A stretch of DNA of 64,000 nt from Pseudosulfitobacter pseudonitzschiae (GCF_002222635.1 NZ_CP022415.1:62001-126000); one strand, 5' to 3'. Numbered from the stretch's first letter, positions 18,664 to 28,554 are shown. Made by a program: numbers and translations. Notes: generated by a model not told the origin, from the letters alone.

Positions 18664-18693
18664 GGCCGGATGGAAACATCCGGCCCTTTTTTT
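18664..18693 (+). terminator. Rho-independent terminator after the barrel remnant
   Basis: GGCCGGAT pairs with ATCCGGCC around a six-base loop (18664-18685), then C and seven T. It is a textbook terminator, still intact behind the truncated gene. Confidence 0.9.
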
Positions 18694-18718
18694 ATGTTCC
18701 CGCGGCGTTGGCCGACAA

Positions 18719-18751
18719 AAAAGGGGCAAAGGTTACACCTCTGCCCCTTTT
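18719..18751 (-). terminator. Terminator of leuA
   Basis: On the minus strand AAAAGGGGCA pairs with TGCCCCTTTT around a 13-base loop and the transcript continues into T. It lies 26 bases after the leuA stop and converges with the plus-strand terminator at 18664. Confidence 0.85.
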
Positions 18752-18776
18752 GACTTATCTGTCTGCTGCGTCTGGC

Positions 18777-20339
<1,563 letters not shown>

Positions 20340-20384
20340 GTGTGATCTCTTTTTTGTCCTAAAGCCTGTGGCGCGCGGCACTCC

Positions 20385-20420
20385 CCTCTGAGCGGGCGCG
20401 CCAGATGGCACGCTCAGAGG
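20385..20420 (-). promoter_or_regulatory. Leader hairpin between the leucine leader peptide and leuA
   Basis: CCTCTGAGCG (minus strand, containing the leader stop codon) pairs exactly with CGCTCAGAGG, loop of 16 bases. An alternative pairing uses GGCGCG from the loop with CGCGCC about 20 bases further down. A ribosome finishing the leader would cover the first arm; one stalled on the Leu codons would leave it free. No U-tract follows, so the readout may not be classical termination. Confidence 0.65.
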
Positions 20421-20494
20421 CGAATTAGGATCAGTAGGTCGCGCAGGATCGCACGCGATGCGCGGGCGGAAGGGATATGTGCGACTTGTGTCAT
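20414..20494 (-). CDS. Leucine-rich leader peptide of leuA
   Basis: 26 codons, too short for ordinary gene calling. It begins MTQVAHIPSARASR and ends ILRDLLILIRL, so five of the last ten residues are Leu and three more are Ile, Val or Leu-like. The stop codon is inside the first arm of the leader hairpin, and the leuA ATG is 75 bases downstream. This is the arrangement of attenuation leader peptides of leucine and branched-chain operons in proteobacteria. The peptide probably has no function except to report leucyl-tRNA supply. No strong ribosome site is visible upstream, though the ATG sits 25 bases after an A+T-rich stretch that could be the promoter. Confidence 0.7.
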   Translation of the reverse strand: MTQVAHIPSARASRAILRDLLILIRL

Positions 20495-20642
20495 GAACAA
20501 AGCTTATACCGGCCTTTGATTGAATGAAAAGGGGGCAGACTTATTATTTGCGCCGCGCTGGTGCGGGTCACGGTTTCTTTGGCGGGAAATTTTCGTGCTT
20601 CAGAAGATGGACGGGGGTGCGCGGGGCGCTAATTCGGGTGTC

Positions 20643-21299
20643 ATGGCAAATGTATTGGTATTGGGCGCCTCGGGCGGGATCGGGTCGGCATTGCAGGCCG
20701 CACATGCGGGGCGCGGCGATGCTGTGACGGCCCTGTCGCGATCGGGCGATGGGTTTGACGTAACAGACCCTGCGTCGGTGGATGGTGCGCTGGCGGGGCT
20801 GGGGCCCTTTGATCGGGTGATTGTGGCGACGGGTGCGTTGGAGATTGCAGGCGCAGAGCCGGAAAAGACGATTCGCGCAGTAACGGCCAAGGCGATGGCC
20901 GACCAGTATGCGGTGAACGCCATTGGTCCTGCGCTGGTGCTGGCTCATGCGCATGACCTGCTGAAGCCGGACGGGGTGTTTGCCGTGCTGTCTGCCCGTG
21001 TAGGGTCGATTGGCGACAACCGGATTGGCGGATGGATCAGCTATCGCAGCGCCAAGGCTGCGGTGAACCAGATTGTGCATACGGCGGCGATTGAACTGGC
21101 GCGGACACACAGGCACGCGGCGGTTGTGGTATTGCATCCCGGTACGGTGGCCACGCCATTTACCGAAAAGTATCTTGGTCGGCACCCATCGGTCCCACCC
21201 GAGAAGGCTGCGATCAACCTGCTGATGGTGATGGACGGGATGACCCGCGATCACACAGGCCGCTTTTTCGATTGGGCGGGAAAAGAGGTTCCTTGGTGA
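20643..21299 (+). CDS. Short-chain dehydrogenase/reductase family protein
   Basis: 218 residues from ATG 20643 (MANVLVLGASGGIGSA), chosen because the nucleotide motif G-A-S-G-G-I-G then falls at residues 8-14 as in the family; longer in-frame starts at 20607 and 20520 add unrelated sequence. The catalytic pattern S-Y-R-S-A-K is present at about residue 136 with the Ser upstream in L-S-A-R-V-G-S. It uses NAD(P) in the cytoplasm; the substrate is unknown. The C-terminus overlaps the photolyase GTG start, so the two are co-translated. The same SDR-photolyase pairing suggests a light-response unit, but the chemistry of the SDR within it is not known. Confidence 0.85.
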   Translation: MANVLVLGASGGIGSALQAAHAGRGDAVTALSRSGDGFDVTDPASVDGALAGLGPFDRVIVATGALEIAGAEPEKTIRAVTAKAMADQYAVNAIGPALVLAHAHDLLKPDGVFAVLSARVGSIGDNRIGGWISYRSAKAAVNQIVHTAAIELARTHRHAAVVVLHPGTVATPFTEKYLGRHPSVPPEKAAINLLMVMDGMTRDHTGRFFDWAGKEVPW

Positions 21300-22822
21300 G
21301 CCGTCTGGTACTGGTTTTGGGCGACCAGCTGAGCATGGATGTCGCAGCGCTGCGCGCCGCAGATAAAACGCAAGATGTCGTGGTTATGGCCGAGGTGCGC
21401 GAAGAGGGCACCTATGTGCGCCACCACCCCAAAAAGATTGCGCTGGTGCTGACATCAATGCGCAAGTTTGCCAGTGACCTGCGCGATGCGGGTTGGACAG
21501 TGGATTATACCACGCTGGACGACCCTGAAAACGCGGGCAGTGTCGTGGGTGAATTGTTGCGTCGTGCCGAACAACGCGGCGCATCCGAGGTGATCGCCAC
21601 CGAGCCCGGCGAATGGCGGTTGGTCGACAAACTACGCTTTGCGCCACTGAAAATCGCATTGCACGACGACGACCGGTTTATCGCCAGCCACGCGATGTTC
21701 GAAGAGTGGGCCAAGGGGCGCAAGACCCTGCGGATGGAGTATTTCTATCGCGAGATGCGGCGCAAGACAGGGTTGCTGATGGATGGCGATGCCCCCGCTG
21801 GCGGGCAGTGGAATTTCGACCATGACAATCGCAAGCCTGCACCCGGGGATATACAGATACAAGGGCCGCTAACGTTCGAACCGGATGACATTACGCGCAA
21901 CGTGCTGGAACTGGTGGCACGGGAATTCGGTGACCATTTTGGCGATCTTGAGCCGTTTGAATTTGCCACCGACCGCGATGGTGCGCTGGGCGCGCTGGCG
22001 CATTTCGTCGAACACGCGCTGCCGCGTTTCGGTGATTATCAGGATGCGATGCTGGACGGGCAGGCCTATCTGTATCACGCGGTGCTGTCGCCTTATATGA
22101 ACATCGGCCTGCTGACCCCGCTTGAGGTGTGCGACGCGGTGCAAAAGGCATTTGACGCAGGCGATGTGCCGGTCAACGCGGCCGAGGGCTTTATCCGCCA
22201 GATCATCGGATGGCGCGAATATGTGCGCGGCATCTACTTTCTGGAAGGGCGCGAATACACACAGCGCAATGTGCTGGCCCACAGCCGCGACCTGCCTGCG
22301 TTCTACTGGGGCGCGGAGACACGGATGCGGTGTGTCCGGCAGGTTGTCGGACAGACCAAAGCCAACGCCTATGCGCACCATATCCAGCGGCTTATGGTGA
22401 CGGGCAATTTTGCCTTGCTGGCAGGTGCCGATCCGGCACAGGTGCATGACTGGTATCTGTCGGTCTATGCGGATGCGTTCGAATGGGTCGAGGCGCCAAA
22501 TACAATCGGCATGAGCCAGTTTGCCGATGGCGGTGTGATCGCGTCGAAACCCTATGTATCGTCCGGAGCATACATCAACCGCATGTCCGACCACTGCAAG
22601 AAATGCAGCTATAAGGTCAGCAAGAAAACAGGCGAAGGGGCGTGCCCGTTTAATCTGTTGTATTGGGATTTTCTGAACCGCCACCGCGACCGGTTTGAAA
22701 ACAATGCGCGCATGGGAAATATGTACCGCACATGGGACCGGATGCGTCAGGACCACCGCGATGCGGTTCTGTCTGACGCGGCGCGGTTTCTTAAACGGCT
22801 GGACGCGGGCGAGGTGGTTTAA
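21296..22822 (+). CDS. phrB: Iron-sulfur bacterial cryptochrome/photolyase (CryB/PhrB family, (6-4) photolyase type)
   Basis: 508 residues from GTG 21296, which has AAGAGG at a good distance and overlaps the SDR stop. An N-terminal alpha/beta antenna domain begins L-V-L-V-L-G-D-Q-L-S. The FAD domain follows. Four cysteines fall at 346, 434, 437 and 450 (in M-R-C-V-R-Q, H-C-K-K-C-S-Y and G-A-C-P-F-N); these are the [4Fe-4S] ligands that define the FeS-BCP subclass. Known members repair (6-4) photoproducts or act as blue-light receptors, with FAD and a lumazine antenna. Stop codons of this gene and the convergent MORN gene overlap. It is likely induced by light stress, in keeping with rpoH and its ECF-type promoter earlier in the window. 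Confidence 0.93.
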   Translation: MSRLVLVLGDQLSMDVAALRAADKTQDVVVMAEVREEGTYVRHHPKKIALVLTSMRKFASDLRDAGWTVDYTTLDDPENAGSVVGELLRRAEQRGASEVIATEPGEWRLVDKLRFAPLKIALHDDDRFIASHAMFEEWAKGRKTLRMEYFYREMRRKTGLLMDGDAPAGGQWNFDHDNRKPAPGDIQIQGPLTFEPDDITRNVLELVAREFGDHFGDLEPFEFATDRDGALGALAHFVEHALPRFGDYQDAMLDGQAYLYHAVLSPYMNIGLLTPLEVCDAVQKAFDAGDVPVNAAEGFIRQIIGWREYVRGIYFLEGREYTQRNVLAHSRDLPAFYWGAETRMRCVRQVVGQTKANAYAHHIQRLMVTGNFALLAGADPAQVHDWYLSVYADAFEWVEAPNTIGMSQFADGGVIASKPYVSSGAYINRMSDHCKKCSYKVSKKTGEGACPFNLLYWDFLNRHRDRFENNARMGNMYRTWDRMRQDHRDAVLSDAARFLKRLDAGEVV

Positions 22823-24207
22823 CCTTCCGGTTTCAACGCGCCGTTGTCCCAAGCGCCCGAGGCTTCTTCGCCCGTTGCATACCGCATGGTGCCGTCACCC
22901 TGACGTTTGCCCGCGCGAAAGGTGCCCTCGTAGACATCGCCGTTAACATAGGTGGCCGTGCCGGTGCCGCTGATTTCACCACGGACCCATTCACCCTCAT
23001 AGGTAAATCCGTCGGACATCACGATCTTGCCGGTGCCGTGGCGCTGGCCATCTTCAAAGTTGCCCTCGTAGACCGTGCCATCGGGATAGGTCGCCTTGCC
23101 GGTGCCGTGGCGTTGGCCGTCTTGCCAACTGCCTTCATAGCGGTAGCCATCGGCATAGGTCATCACGCCCTGACCGTCGTTCTTGGCGTTTTTGAAGCCT
23201 CCCTCGTAGACGACGCCGTTGGGATAGACGGCTTTGCCCTGTCCTTCGATCACGCCAGCGGTCCAGCCGCCTTCATATGTGGCACCATCCGAATAGGTTA
23301 TCTTGCCGGTGCCGTCGGCCAGATCATCGCGGAAATCACCTTCGTAGACCGATCCGTCAGGATAGGTCACGCGACCCTTCCCTTCGATCTGACCGGCGAC
23401 CCAGTTGCCGATATAGGTATAGCCGTCATTGCCGATAAAAGTGCCCGTGCCGTCGCGGCGGTCGTCTTTGAATTCGCCCTCGTAGACATCGCCATTGGCA
23501 TAGGTCACGCGGCCTTTGCCCTCGCGGCGACCAGCGACAAGATCGCCTTCATAGATATCGCCGTTGGGCTGGGTCAGCTTGCCGGTGCCGTCGATCTGCC
23601 CATTGACCCATTTGCCCTCATAGACCAGACCGTCAGGCATGGTCAGCGTTCCGGTGCCGTCGCGTTCGCCGTTTGCAATTTCGCCGTCATAGACCGCGCC
23701 ATCGGGGTAAGTGATCGTGCCGACACCCTGTTTGACACCGTCGACCCAGTCGCCTTTGTATTCATAGCCGCCGGGGCTTTGCATGACGCCCTTGCCGTGG
23801 TGTTTGGCGTTACGGAATGATCCCTCATAGCGCACGCCGTTTGCATAGAGTGCCACGCCCTGACCTACGATCGCGCCGGCCTTCCAGTCGCCCTCGTAGG
23901 TGCCGCCGTCGGCAAAGGTGATCTTGCCAAAACCGTCCGGTTTGCCCTTTTCAAAATTTCCCTCATAGACCGAACCATTGGGAAAACGCGCGACGCCTTC
24001 GCCCTTGATTTCGCCGTCGATCCACGCGCCGGTGTATTCATAGCCGTTGGGCAACCTGTAGGTGCCGGTGCCATTCTGAAGGCCGTTTTTGAATGTGCCC
24101 TCGTAAATGCCGCCGTCGTCATATTGCTTGGTCAGCACCTGGCCGTCCTGCGCATGGGCAATGGCAGGAAGCAGGGCGAGGCAAAAGATCAGACTGCGTG
24201 TGGTCAT
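22819..24207 (-). CDS. Exported MORN-repeat protein with 18 tandem repeats
   Basis: 462 residues from ATG 24207. A signal peptide (hydrophobic 5-16, A-H-A at 17-19) sends it to the periplasm. Residues 32-445 are exactly 18 repeats of 23 residues with the MORN core Y-E-G-x-x-x-x-G-x-x-x-G-x-G, and a degenerate 17-residue nineteenth closes the protein. Repeats 1-9 (32-238) and 10-18 (239-445) align one to one: repeats 5 and 14 share F-x-N-A-K, 4 and 13 share A-G-x-I-x-G-Q-G. So a nine-repeat block was duplicated whole. MORN sheets bind lipids or proteins in other organisms; the function here is unknown. An in-frame upstream extension to 26154 is antisense to nadE and false. Confidence 0.9.
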   Translation of the reverse strand: MTTRSLIFCLALLPAIAHAQDGQVLTKQYDDGGIYEGTFKNGLQNGTGTYRLPNGYEYTGAWIDGEIKGEGVARFPNGSVYEGNFEKGKPDGFGKITFADGGTYEGDWKAGAIVGQGVALYANGVRYEGSFRNAKHHGKGVMQSPGGYEYKGDWVDGVKQGVGTITYPDGAVYDGEIANGERDGTGTLTMPDGLVYEGKWVNGQIDGTGKLTQPNGDIYEGDLVAGRREGKGRVTYANGDVYEGEFKDDRRDGTGTFIGNDGYTYIGNWVAGQIEGKGRVTYPDGSVYEGDFRDDLADGTGKITYSDGATYEGGWTAGVIEGQGKAVYPNGVVYEGGFKNAKNDGQGVMTYADGYRYEGSWQDGQRHGTGKATYPDGTVYEGNFEDGQRHGTGKIVMSDGFTYEGEWVRGEISGTGTATYVNGDVYEGTFRAGKRQGDGTMRYATGEEASGAWDNGALKPEG

Positions 24208-24402
24208 TTGGCACCTATGGCGATGAAGGGGCAGGCCCCGTGGATCGTGCCCGAAGGGTAAAGAAACCGTGAGGGGGTCGCAATGGCTTTGCACCCTTTG
24301 GTGACAACACAAGCGCGTGGGCACGGGGAATTGCCTGCTGGGGTCTTTTACGTGATGCTGCCAGACCGTATAGGGGCACGAGGATATTTTCGGAGCGCAA
24401 AC

Positions 24403-26061
24403 ATGGCCGACACTTTTCGCATCACGCTGGGGCAGATGAACCCCACTGTCGGTGACATCGACGGCAATGCCGCCAAGGCCCGTGCCGCATGGGAAGCCGG
24501 ACGCGAGGCCGGAGCCGATATGGTGGCCCTGCCCGAGATGTTCATCATCGGCTATAACGTGCAGGATCTGGTGATGAAGCCCGCGTTTCACACCGCAGCC
24601 ATTCAGGCGGTCAAGGATCTGGCGCGCGATTGCGCCGATGGTCCGACACTGGCCATCGGCAGCCCGTGGGTCGAGGGAACCGAGCTGTTCAACGCTTATC
24701 TGATCTGTCGTGGCGGGCGTATCGTCAGCCGCGTGCTCAAACATCACCTGCCGAACGAGACCGTCTTTGATGAGGTCCGTGTTTTTGATGCAGGCCCTCT
24801 GGGTGGTCCGTACAGCGTGGGCAATGCCCGCGTGGGCAGCCCGATCTGTGAAGATGCGTGGCACGAGGATGTGGCCGAAACCCTGCAAGAGACAGGGGCC
24901 GAGTTCTTGTTGGTGCCTAACGGATCGCCCTACTACCGCGGCAAAATGGAAACGCGGCTGAACCATATGGTCGCCCGCGTGGTCGAAACCGGCTTGCCGC
25001 TGATCTATCTGAATATGGTGGGCGGTCAGGATGATCAGGTCTTTGACGGCGCTTCCTTTGCGCTGAATCCCGGTGGCAAACTGGCGATGCGGATGCCGGT
25101 GATGGCCGAGGCTATTACCCACGTGGATCTGTTGCGTGGCCCCGAAGGCTGGCGCGTGGTCGAGGGCGAGATTGCCCCGCAGCCGGATGACTGGGAGCAG
25201 GACTATCACGTGATGGTCATGGCGTTGCGCGACTACATGGCCAAGACAGGCTTTAAAAAGGCGCTGTTGGGAATGTCGGGCGGCGTCGACAGTGCGCTGG
25301 TCGCGACCATTGCCGCCGATGCCATCGGCCCCGAGAATGTGCGCTGTGTGATGCTGCCGTCGGAATACACCAGCCCCGACAGTCTGGAAGATGCCGAAAG
25401 CTGTGCCAGGGCGCTGGGCTGTCACTATGACTATGTCCCCATCGCCGAAGGGCGCGCGGCGATCACCAACACGCTGGCGCCGCTGTTCGAAGGGATGGAG
25501 CCCGACTTGACCGAAGAAAACATCCAGTCGCGCCTGCGCGGTCTGTTGTTGATGGCGATGAGCAACAAGTTCGGGGAAATGCTGCTGACCACCGGCAACA
25601 AATCCGAAGTCGCGGTGGGCTATGCCACGATCTATGGCGACATGGCAGGTGGGTACAATCCGATCAAGGATATGTACAAGACTCGGGTTTTCACCACCTG
25701 CGAATGGCGCAACGCCAATCACCGCGACTGGATGATGGGCAATGCAGGTGAAGTGATCCCGCAGCGGATCATCACCAAACCTCCCAGCGCCGAGCTGCGC
25801 GACGATCAAAAAGACAGCGACAGCCTGCCCGATTACCCTGAGCTGGATGCGATTCTGGAAATTCTGGTGGATCAGGACGGCAGCATCGTCGATTGCGTTG
25901 CCGCCGGATTTGACCGCGAGACCGCGCAAAAGATCGAGCGGTTGCTGTTTCTGAGTGAATATAAGCGGTTCCAGTCGGCCCCGGGTGCACGGTTGACCAA
26001 ACATGCCTTCTGGTTGGACCGGCGCTATCCCATCGTGAACCGCTGGCGCGACAAAAGCTGA
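24403..26061 (+). CDS. nadE: Glutamine-dependent NAD+ synthetase
   Basis: 552 residues from ATG 24403, with GGAG seven bases upstream; an extension to 24283 has no ribosome site. The N-terminal nitrilase-fold glutaminase has the triad Glu45 (L-P-E-M-F), Lys113 (V-L-K-H-H-L-P-N) and Cys149 (S-P-I-C-E-D-A-W). The C-terminal ATP-pyrophosphatase has S-G-G-V-D-S at 292-297 and T-G-N-K-S-E. It converts nicotinate adenine dinucleotide to NAD using ATP and glutamine-derived ammonia. nadD of the same pathway is at 54136, unlinked. A weak hairpin (CGGGA/TCCCG) with a T-rich tail follows at 26073-26098. Confidence 0.96.
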   Translation: MADTFRITLGQMNPTVGDIDGNAAKARAAWEAGREAGADMVALPEMFIIGYNVQDLVMKPAFHTAAIQAVKDLARDCADGPTLAIGSPWVEGTELFNAYLICRGGRIVSRVLKHHLPNETVFDEVRVFDAGPLGGPYSVGNARVGSPICEDAWHEDVAETLQETGAEFLLVPNGSPYYRGKMETRLNHMVARVVETGLPLIYLNMVGGQDDQVFDGASFALNPGGKLAMRMPVMAEAITHVDLLRGPEGWRVVEGEIAPQPDDWEQDYHVMVMALRDYMAKTGFKKALLGMSGGVDSALVATIAADAIGPENVRCVMLPSEYTSPDSLEDAESCARALGCHYDYVPIAEGRAAITNTLAPLFEGMEPDLTEENIQSRLRGLLLMAMSNKFGEMLLTTGNKSEVAVGYATIYGDMAGGYNPIKDMYKTRVFTTCEWRNANHRDWMMGNAGEVIPQRIITKPPSAELRDDQKDSDSLPDYPELDAILEILVDQDGSIVDCVAAGFDRETAQKIERLLFLSEYKRFQSAPGARLTKHAFWLDRRYPIVNRWRDKS

Positions 26062-26295
26062 CGAAAACCCGACGGGATGATCCGGTTCCCGCTCTTTTAG
26101 AGGCAGGACAGTTTTTGCCGATAGTTTTCGGTGCGTTGGCGGGAGTTTGCGCAAATGGTGTAATTGTGACCGCTGTCCGCCAATGCTGCAAATTCTGTCC
26201 GGAACTCGTGCCGCTCTGCGCCGTTGTGCCCTCAGTCAAGCAATGGGAAACAGGTGGCACCCAGAACGGGGCCCGACCGTTGCGGAGGAATTAAG

Positions 26296-26985
26296 ATGAA
26301 CTTTTCGACACTCGGTAAAATAGGCATGGCATCCGTCATTGCCCTGACAGCAGCGGTCCCGGCTTTTGCACAGACCGGCGAAGCGATTGCCGCAACTGAT
26401 TTGAACATTCGCAGCGGCCCCGGCCCGAAATATGAAGTGGTCGGCGTTATTCCCGGCGGTCAGGCCGCCGCGCTTGAAGGCTGCCTGAGCGAAGCATCGT
26501 GGTGCAAGATCAACTTTGAAGGCAAAACCGGTTGGTCTTCTTCCGACTATCTGGCTGTTTCGGTTGAGGAACAGGCCGTTGCGCTCAGCACGCGTCCGGC
26601 AACTGTTGAAGTCAACAGCGTGACCTACGAAGACGCCGCCCAAACGCAATCTGACCAAAACGCCGGGGCCGCTGCTGGTGCGACGATCGGTGCACTGGCC
26701 GCCTACGCGGTGGGTGGCCCGATCGGTGGCATCATCGCAGGGGGAATTGTCGGTGGTGCGGCAGGATCGGCTGCAGTTGAGCCGACGACCGAAACCGTTA
26801 CATATGTCACGACCAATCCGGTCGAGACTGTCTATCTGGACGGCGAAGTTGTGGTGGGCGCGACCGTGCCAGACAACGTGACAACCTACGAAGTGCCGCA
26901 AGAGGGCCTGCGTTATGTGACAATCAACGGCCAGACCGTTGTGGTTGGCGCACAGACCAACGCCATCGTGCAAGTCATTCGCTAA
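26296..26985 (+). CDS. Exported SH3b domain protein with glycine zipper and DUF1236-like C-terminus
   Basis: 229 residues from ATG 26296, preceded by GGAGGAA. The signal peptide ends at A-F-A-Q (about 26). Residues 30-85 are a bacterial SH3 domain (A-T-D-L-N-I-R-S-G-P-G-P-K-Y...G-W-S-S-S-D-Y-L-A-V). Residues 120-155 form a glycine zipper (G-A-T-I-G-A-L-A-A-Y...G-G-I-I-A-G-G-I-V-G-G-A-A-G), likely membrane inserted. The C-terminal V-P-D-N-V-T-T-Y-E-V-P...Y-V-T-I-N-G-Q-T-V-V-V resembles DUF1236. A cell-envelope role is inferred; the exact function is unknown. It is a single gene closed by a strong terminator. Confidence 0.8.
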   Translation: MNFSTLGKIGMASVIALTAAVPAFAQTGEAIAATDLNIRSGPGPKYEVVGVIPGGQAAALEGCLSEASWCKINFEGKTGWSSSDYLAVSVEEQAVALSTRPATVEVNSVTYEDAAQTQSDQNAGAAAGATIGALAAYAVGGPIGGIIAGGIVGGAAGSAAVEPTTETVTYVTTNPVETVYLDGEVVVGATVPDNVTTYEVPQEGLRYVTINGQTVVVGAQTNAIVQVIR

Positions 26986-27008
26986 GCGGATAAGGGCGAG
27001 ACACGCGC

Positions 27009-27036
27009 AAGGCCCGGACAGAGGTTCGGGCCTTTT
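27009..27036 (+). terminator. Terminator after the SH3/DUF1236 gene
   Basis: AAGGCCCG pairs with CGGGCCTT around ten bases, followed by TTTT. It lies 23 bases after the stop. Confidence 0.85.
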
Positions 27037-27134
27037 GCGTTTCGGTGGCGGTGTGCGCGCTTGTGCCGGTGCGCTGGCTGATCTGGACAAATCCCGCGCC
27101 CTGTGACACTTCGGCGCCTAACAGGAGAGCGCCC

Positions 27135-28469
27135 ATGTCCAATCAGATCACCACCCGTTTCGCCCCGTCGCCCACGGGATACATCCACGTTGGCAACCTG
27201 CGCACGGCGCTGATGAATTTCATGATCGCGCGACAGTCGGGCGGCAGCTTTATCCTGCGCATCGACGACACCGATCCCGAGCGTTCAAAAGAGGAATATG
27301 TGGACGCCATCAAGCAAGACCTTGAATGGTTGGGGCTGCATTGGGACCGCGTCGAGCGTCAGTCCGATCGGCTGGACCGCTACGAGGAAGCCGCGGACAA
27401 ACTGCGGGCGGCGGGTCGGTTTTATGAAGCCTTCGAGACGCCCACCGAACTGGATCTAAAGCGCAAGAAACAACTGAACATGGGCAAACCGCCAGTCTAT
27501 GACCGCGCTGCACTGGCGTTGAGCGATGCCGAACGTGACGCCTTGCGTACGGAACGCGGCGATGGCGTGTGGCGGTTCAAGCTGGACCGCGAACGGATCG
27601 AATGGACTGACGGTATTCTGGGTGACATCTCGATTGATGCAGCCAGCGTCTCGGACCCGGTGCTGATCCGCGGTGATGGCCAGATGCTGTATACGCTGGC
27701 CTCGGTGGTGGATGACGTTGAAATGGGCGTGACCCATGTGGTGCGCGGGTCGGACCATGTGACCAACACTGCGACACAGATCCAGATCATCAAGGCGCTG
27801 GGTGGCACGCCCCCTGCCTTTGCCCACCATTCGCTGCTGACCGGCCCGAAGGGCGAGGCTCTGTCGAAACGTCTGGGCACGCTGTCGCTGCGCGATCTGC
27901 GTTCGGCCGGGGTTCAACCGATGGCGCTGCTGTCGCTGATGGCGCGTCTGGGGTCGTCCGATCCGGTCGAATTGCGTACCGATTTGAGCGCGCTGATCGA
28001 CGGCTTTGACGTGAACCGCTTTGGCTCGGCCCCGACCAAGTTCGACGAGGCGGACCTGTATCCGCTGACCGGACGCTATTTGCAGACGCTGCCGCTGGAG
28101 GAAGTTCGCGCGGAGATCGAAGCCTTGGGCGTACCTGCGGAACTGGCACCTGCGTTCTGGGCGGTGACCCGCGAAAACATCAACACGCTGAAAGATATGG
28201 ACGCTTGGTGGGTGATGTTCCGCGATGGCGCAGACCCCGAGATTGACGCCGAGGACGCGGATTTTGTTGCCCAAGCGATGACCCTGCTGCCGGAAGGTCC
28301 GTTCGACGAAAGCACTTGGGGAACATGGACTGCCACCGTCAAAGAGGCCACGGGCCGCAAGGGCCGCGGGCTGTTCATGCCGCTGCGCAAGGCGCTGACA
28401 GGGCAGAGCCACGGGCCGGACATGTCAGCGGTGATGCCGCTGTTGCAGGTTGTGAAAGCACGCGGCTGA
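27135..28469 (+). CDS. gltX: Glutamate-tRNA ligase
   Basis: 444 residues from ATG 27135, which has AGGAG upstream; the in-frame extension to 27045 crosses the preceding terminator tail and is rejected. The class I signature 1 reads Y-I-H-V-G-N-L-R (residues 17-24), the second motif A-L-S-K-R-L-G replaces KMSKS, and T-R-F-A-P-S-P-T-G opens the catalytic domain. It charges tRNA-Glu, and in organisms lacking GlnRS also tRNA-Gln. It is shorter than the usual 470 residues. Alphaproteobacteria often carry two GltX copies, so this may be one of a pair; that cannot be judged from this window. Confidence 0.95.
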   Translation: MSNQITTRFAPSPTGYIHVGNLRTALMNFMIARQSGGSFILRIDDTDPERSKEEYVDAIKQDLEWLGLHWDRVERQSDRLDRYEEAADKLRAAGRFYEAFETPTELDLKRKKQLNMGKPPVYDRAALALSDAERDALRTERGDGVWRFKLDRERIEWTDGILGDISIDAASVSDPVLIRGDGQMLYTLASVVDDVEMGVTHVVRGSDHVTNTATQIQIIKALGGTPPAFAHHSLLTGPKGEALSKRLGTLSLRDLRSAGVQPMALLSLMARLGSSDPVELRTDLSALIDGFDVNRFGSAPTKFDEADLYPLTGRYLQTLPLEEVRAEIEALGVPAELAPAFWAVTRENINTLKDMDAWWVMFRDGADPEIDAEDADFVAQAMTLLPEGPFDESTWGTWTATVKEATGRKGRGLFMPLRKALTGQSHGPDMSAVMPLLQVVKARG

Positions 28470-28488
28470 GGCGCATGGCGCAAGCCGA

Positions 28489-28520
28489 CCCTCCGGGTGG
28501 AGTTTTCGGGCAAGATGAAG
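28489..28520 (+). repeat. Dispersed Roseobacter-type intergenic element, copy 2
   Basis: CCTCCGGGTGGAGTTTTC then GGGCAAGATGAAG. It is very close to the copy at 4519, with the same order of palindromic C/G half, T-run and purine-rich tail. It sits directly after gltX and before its terminator. Confidence 0.6.
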
Positions 28521-28524
28521 TCAC

Positions 28525-28552
28525 AGGGCCGCGCGTTTGCGTGGCCCTTTTG
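28525..28552 (+). terminator. Terminator between gltX and the convergent cyclotransferase-like gene
   Basis: AGGGCCGCGC pairs with GCGTGGCCCT (one G-U) around a four-base loop, followed by TTTT. On the minus strand the pairing is symmetric, and its stop is three bases away, so it may serve both genes. Confidence 0.8.
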
Positions 28553-28554
28553 CT

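Noticed and set aside
22873-24114. Tandem 69-base periodicity resembling a repeat array or CRISPR
   Set aside because: The period is three times 23 codons of MORN repeats; units diverge in DNA and encode protein, with no spacers or cas genes.
24208-26154. Upstream extension of the minus-strand MORN frame to 1111 residues
   Set aside because: It is antisense to the clear nadE coding sequence, and the MORN protein has its own signal peptide start at 24207.
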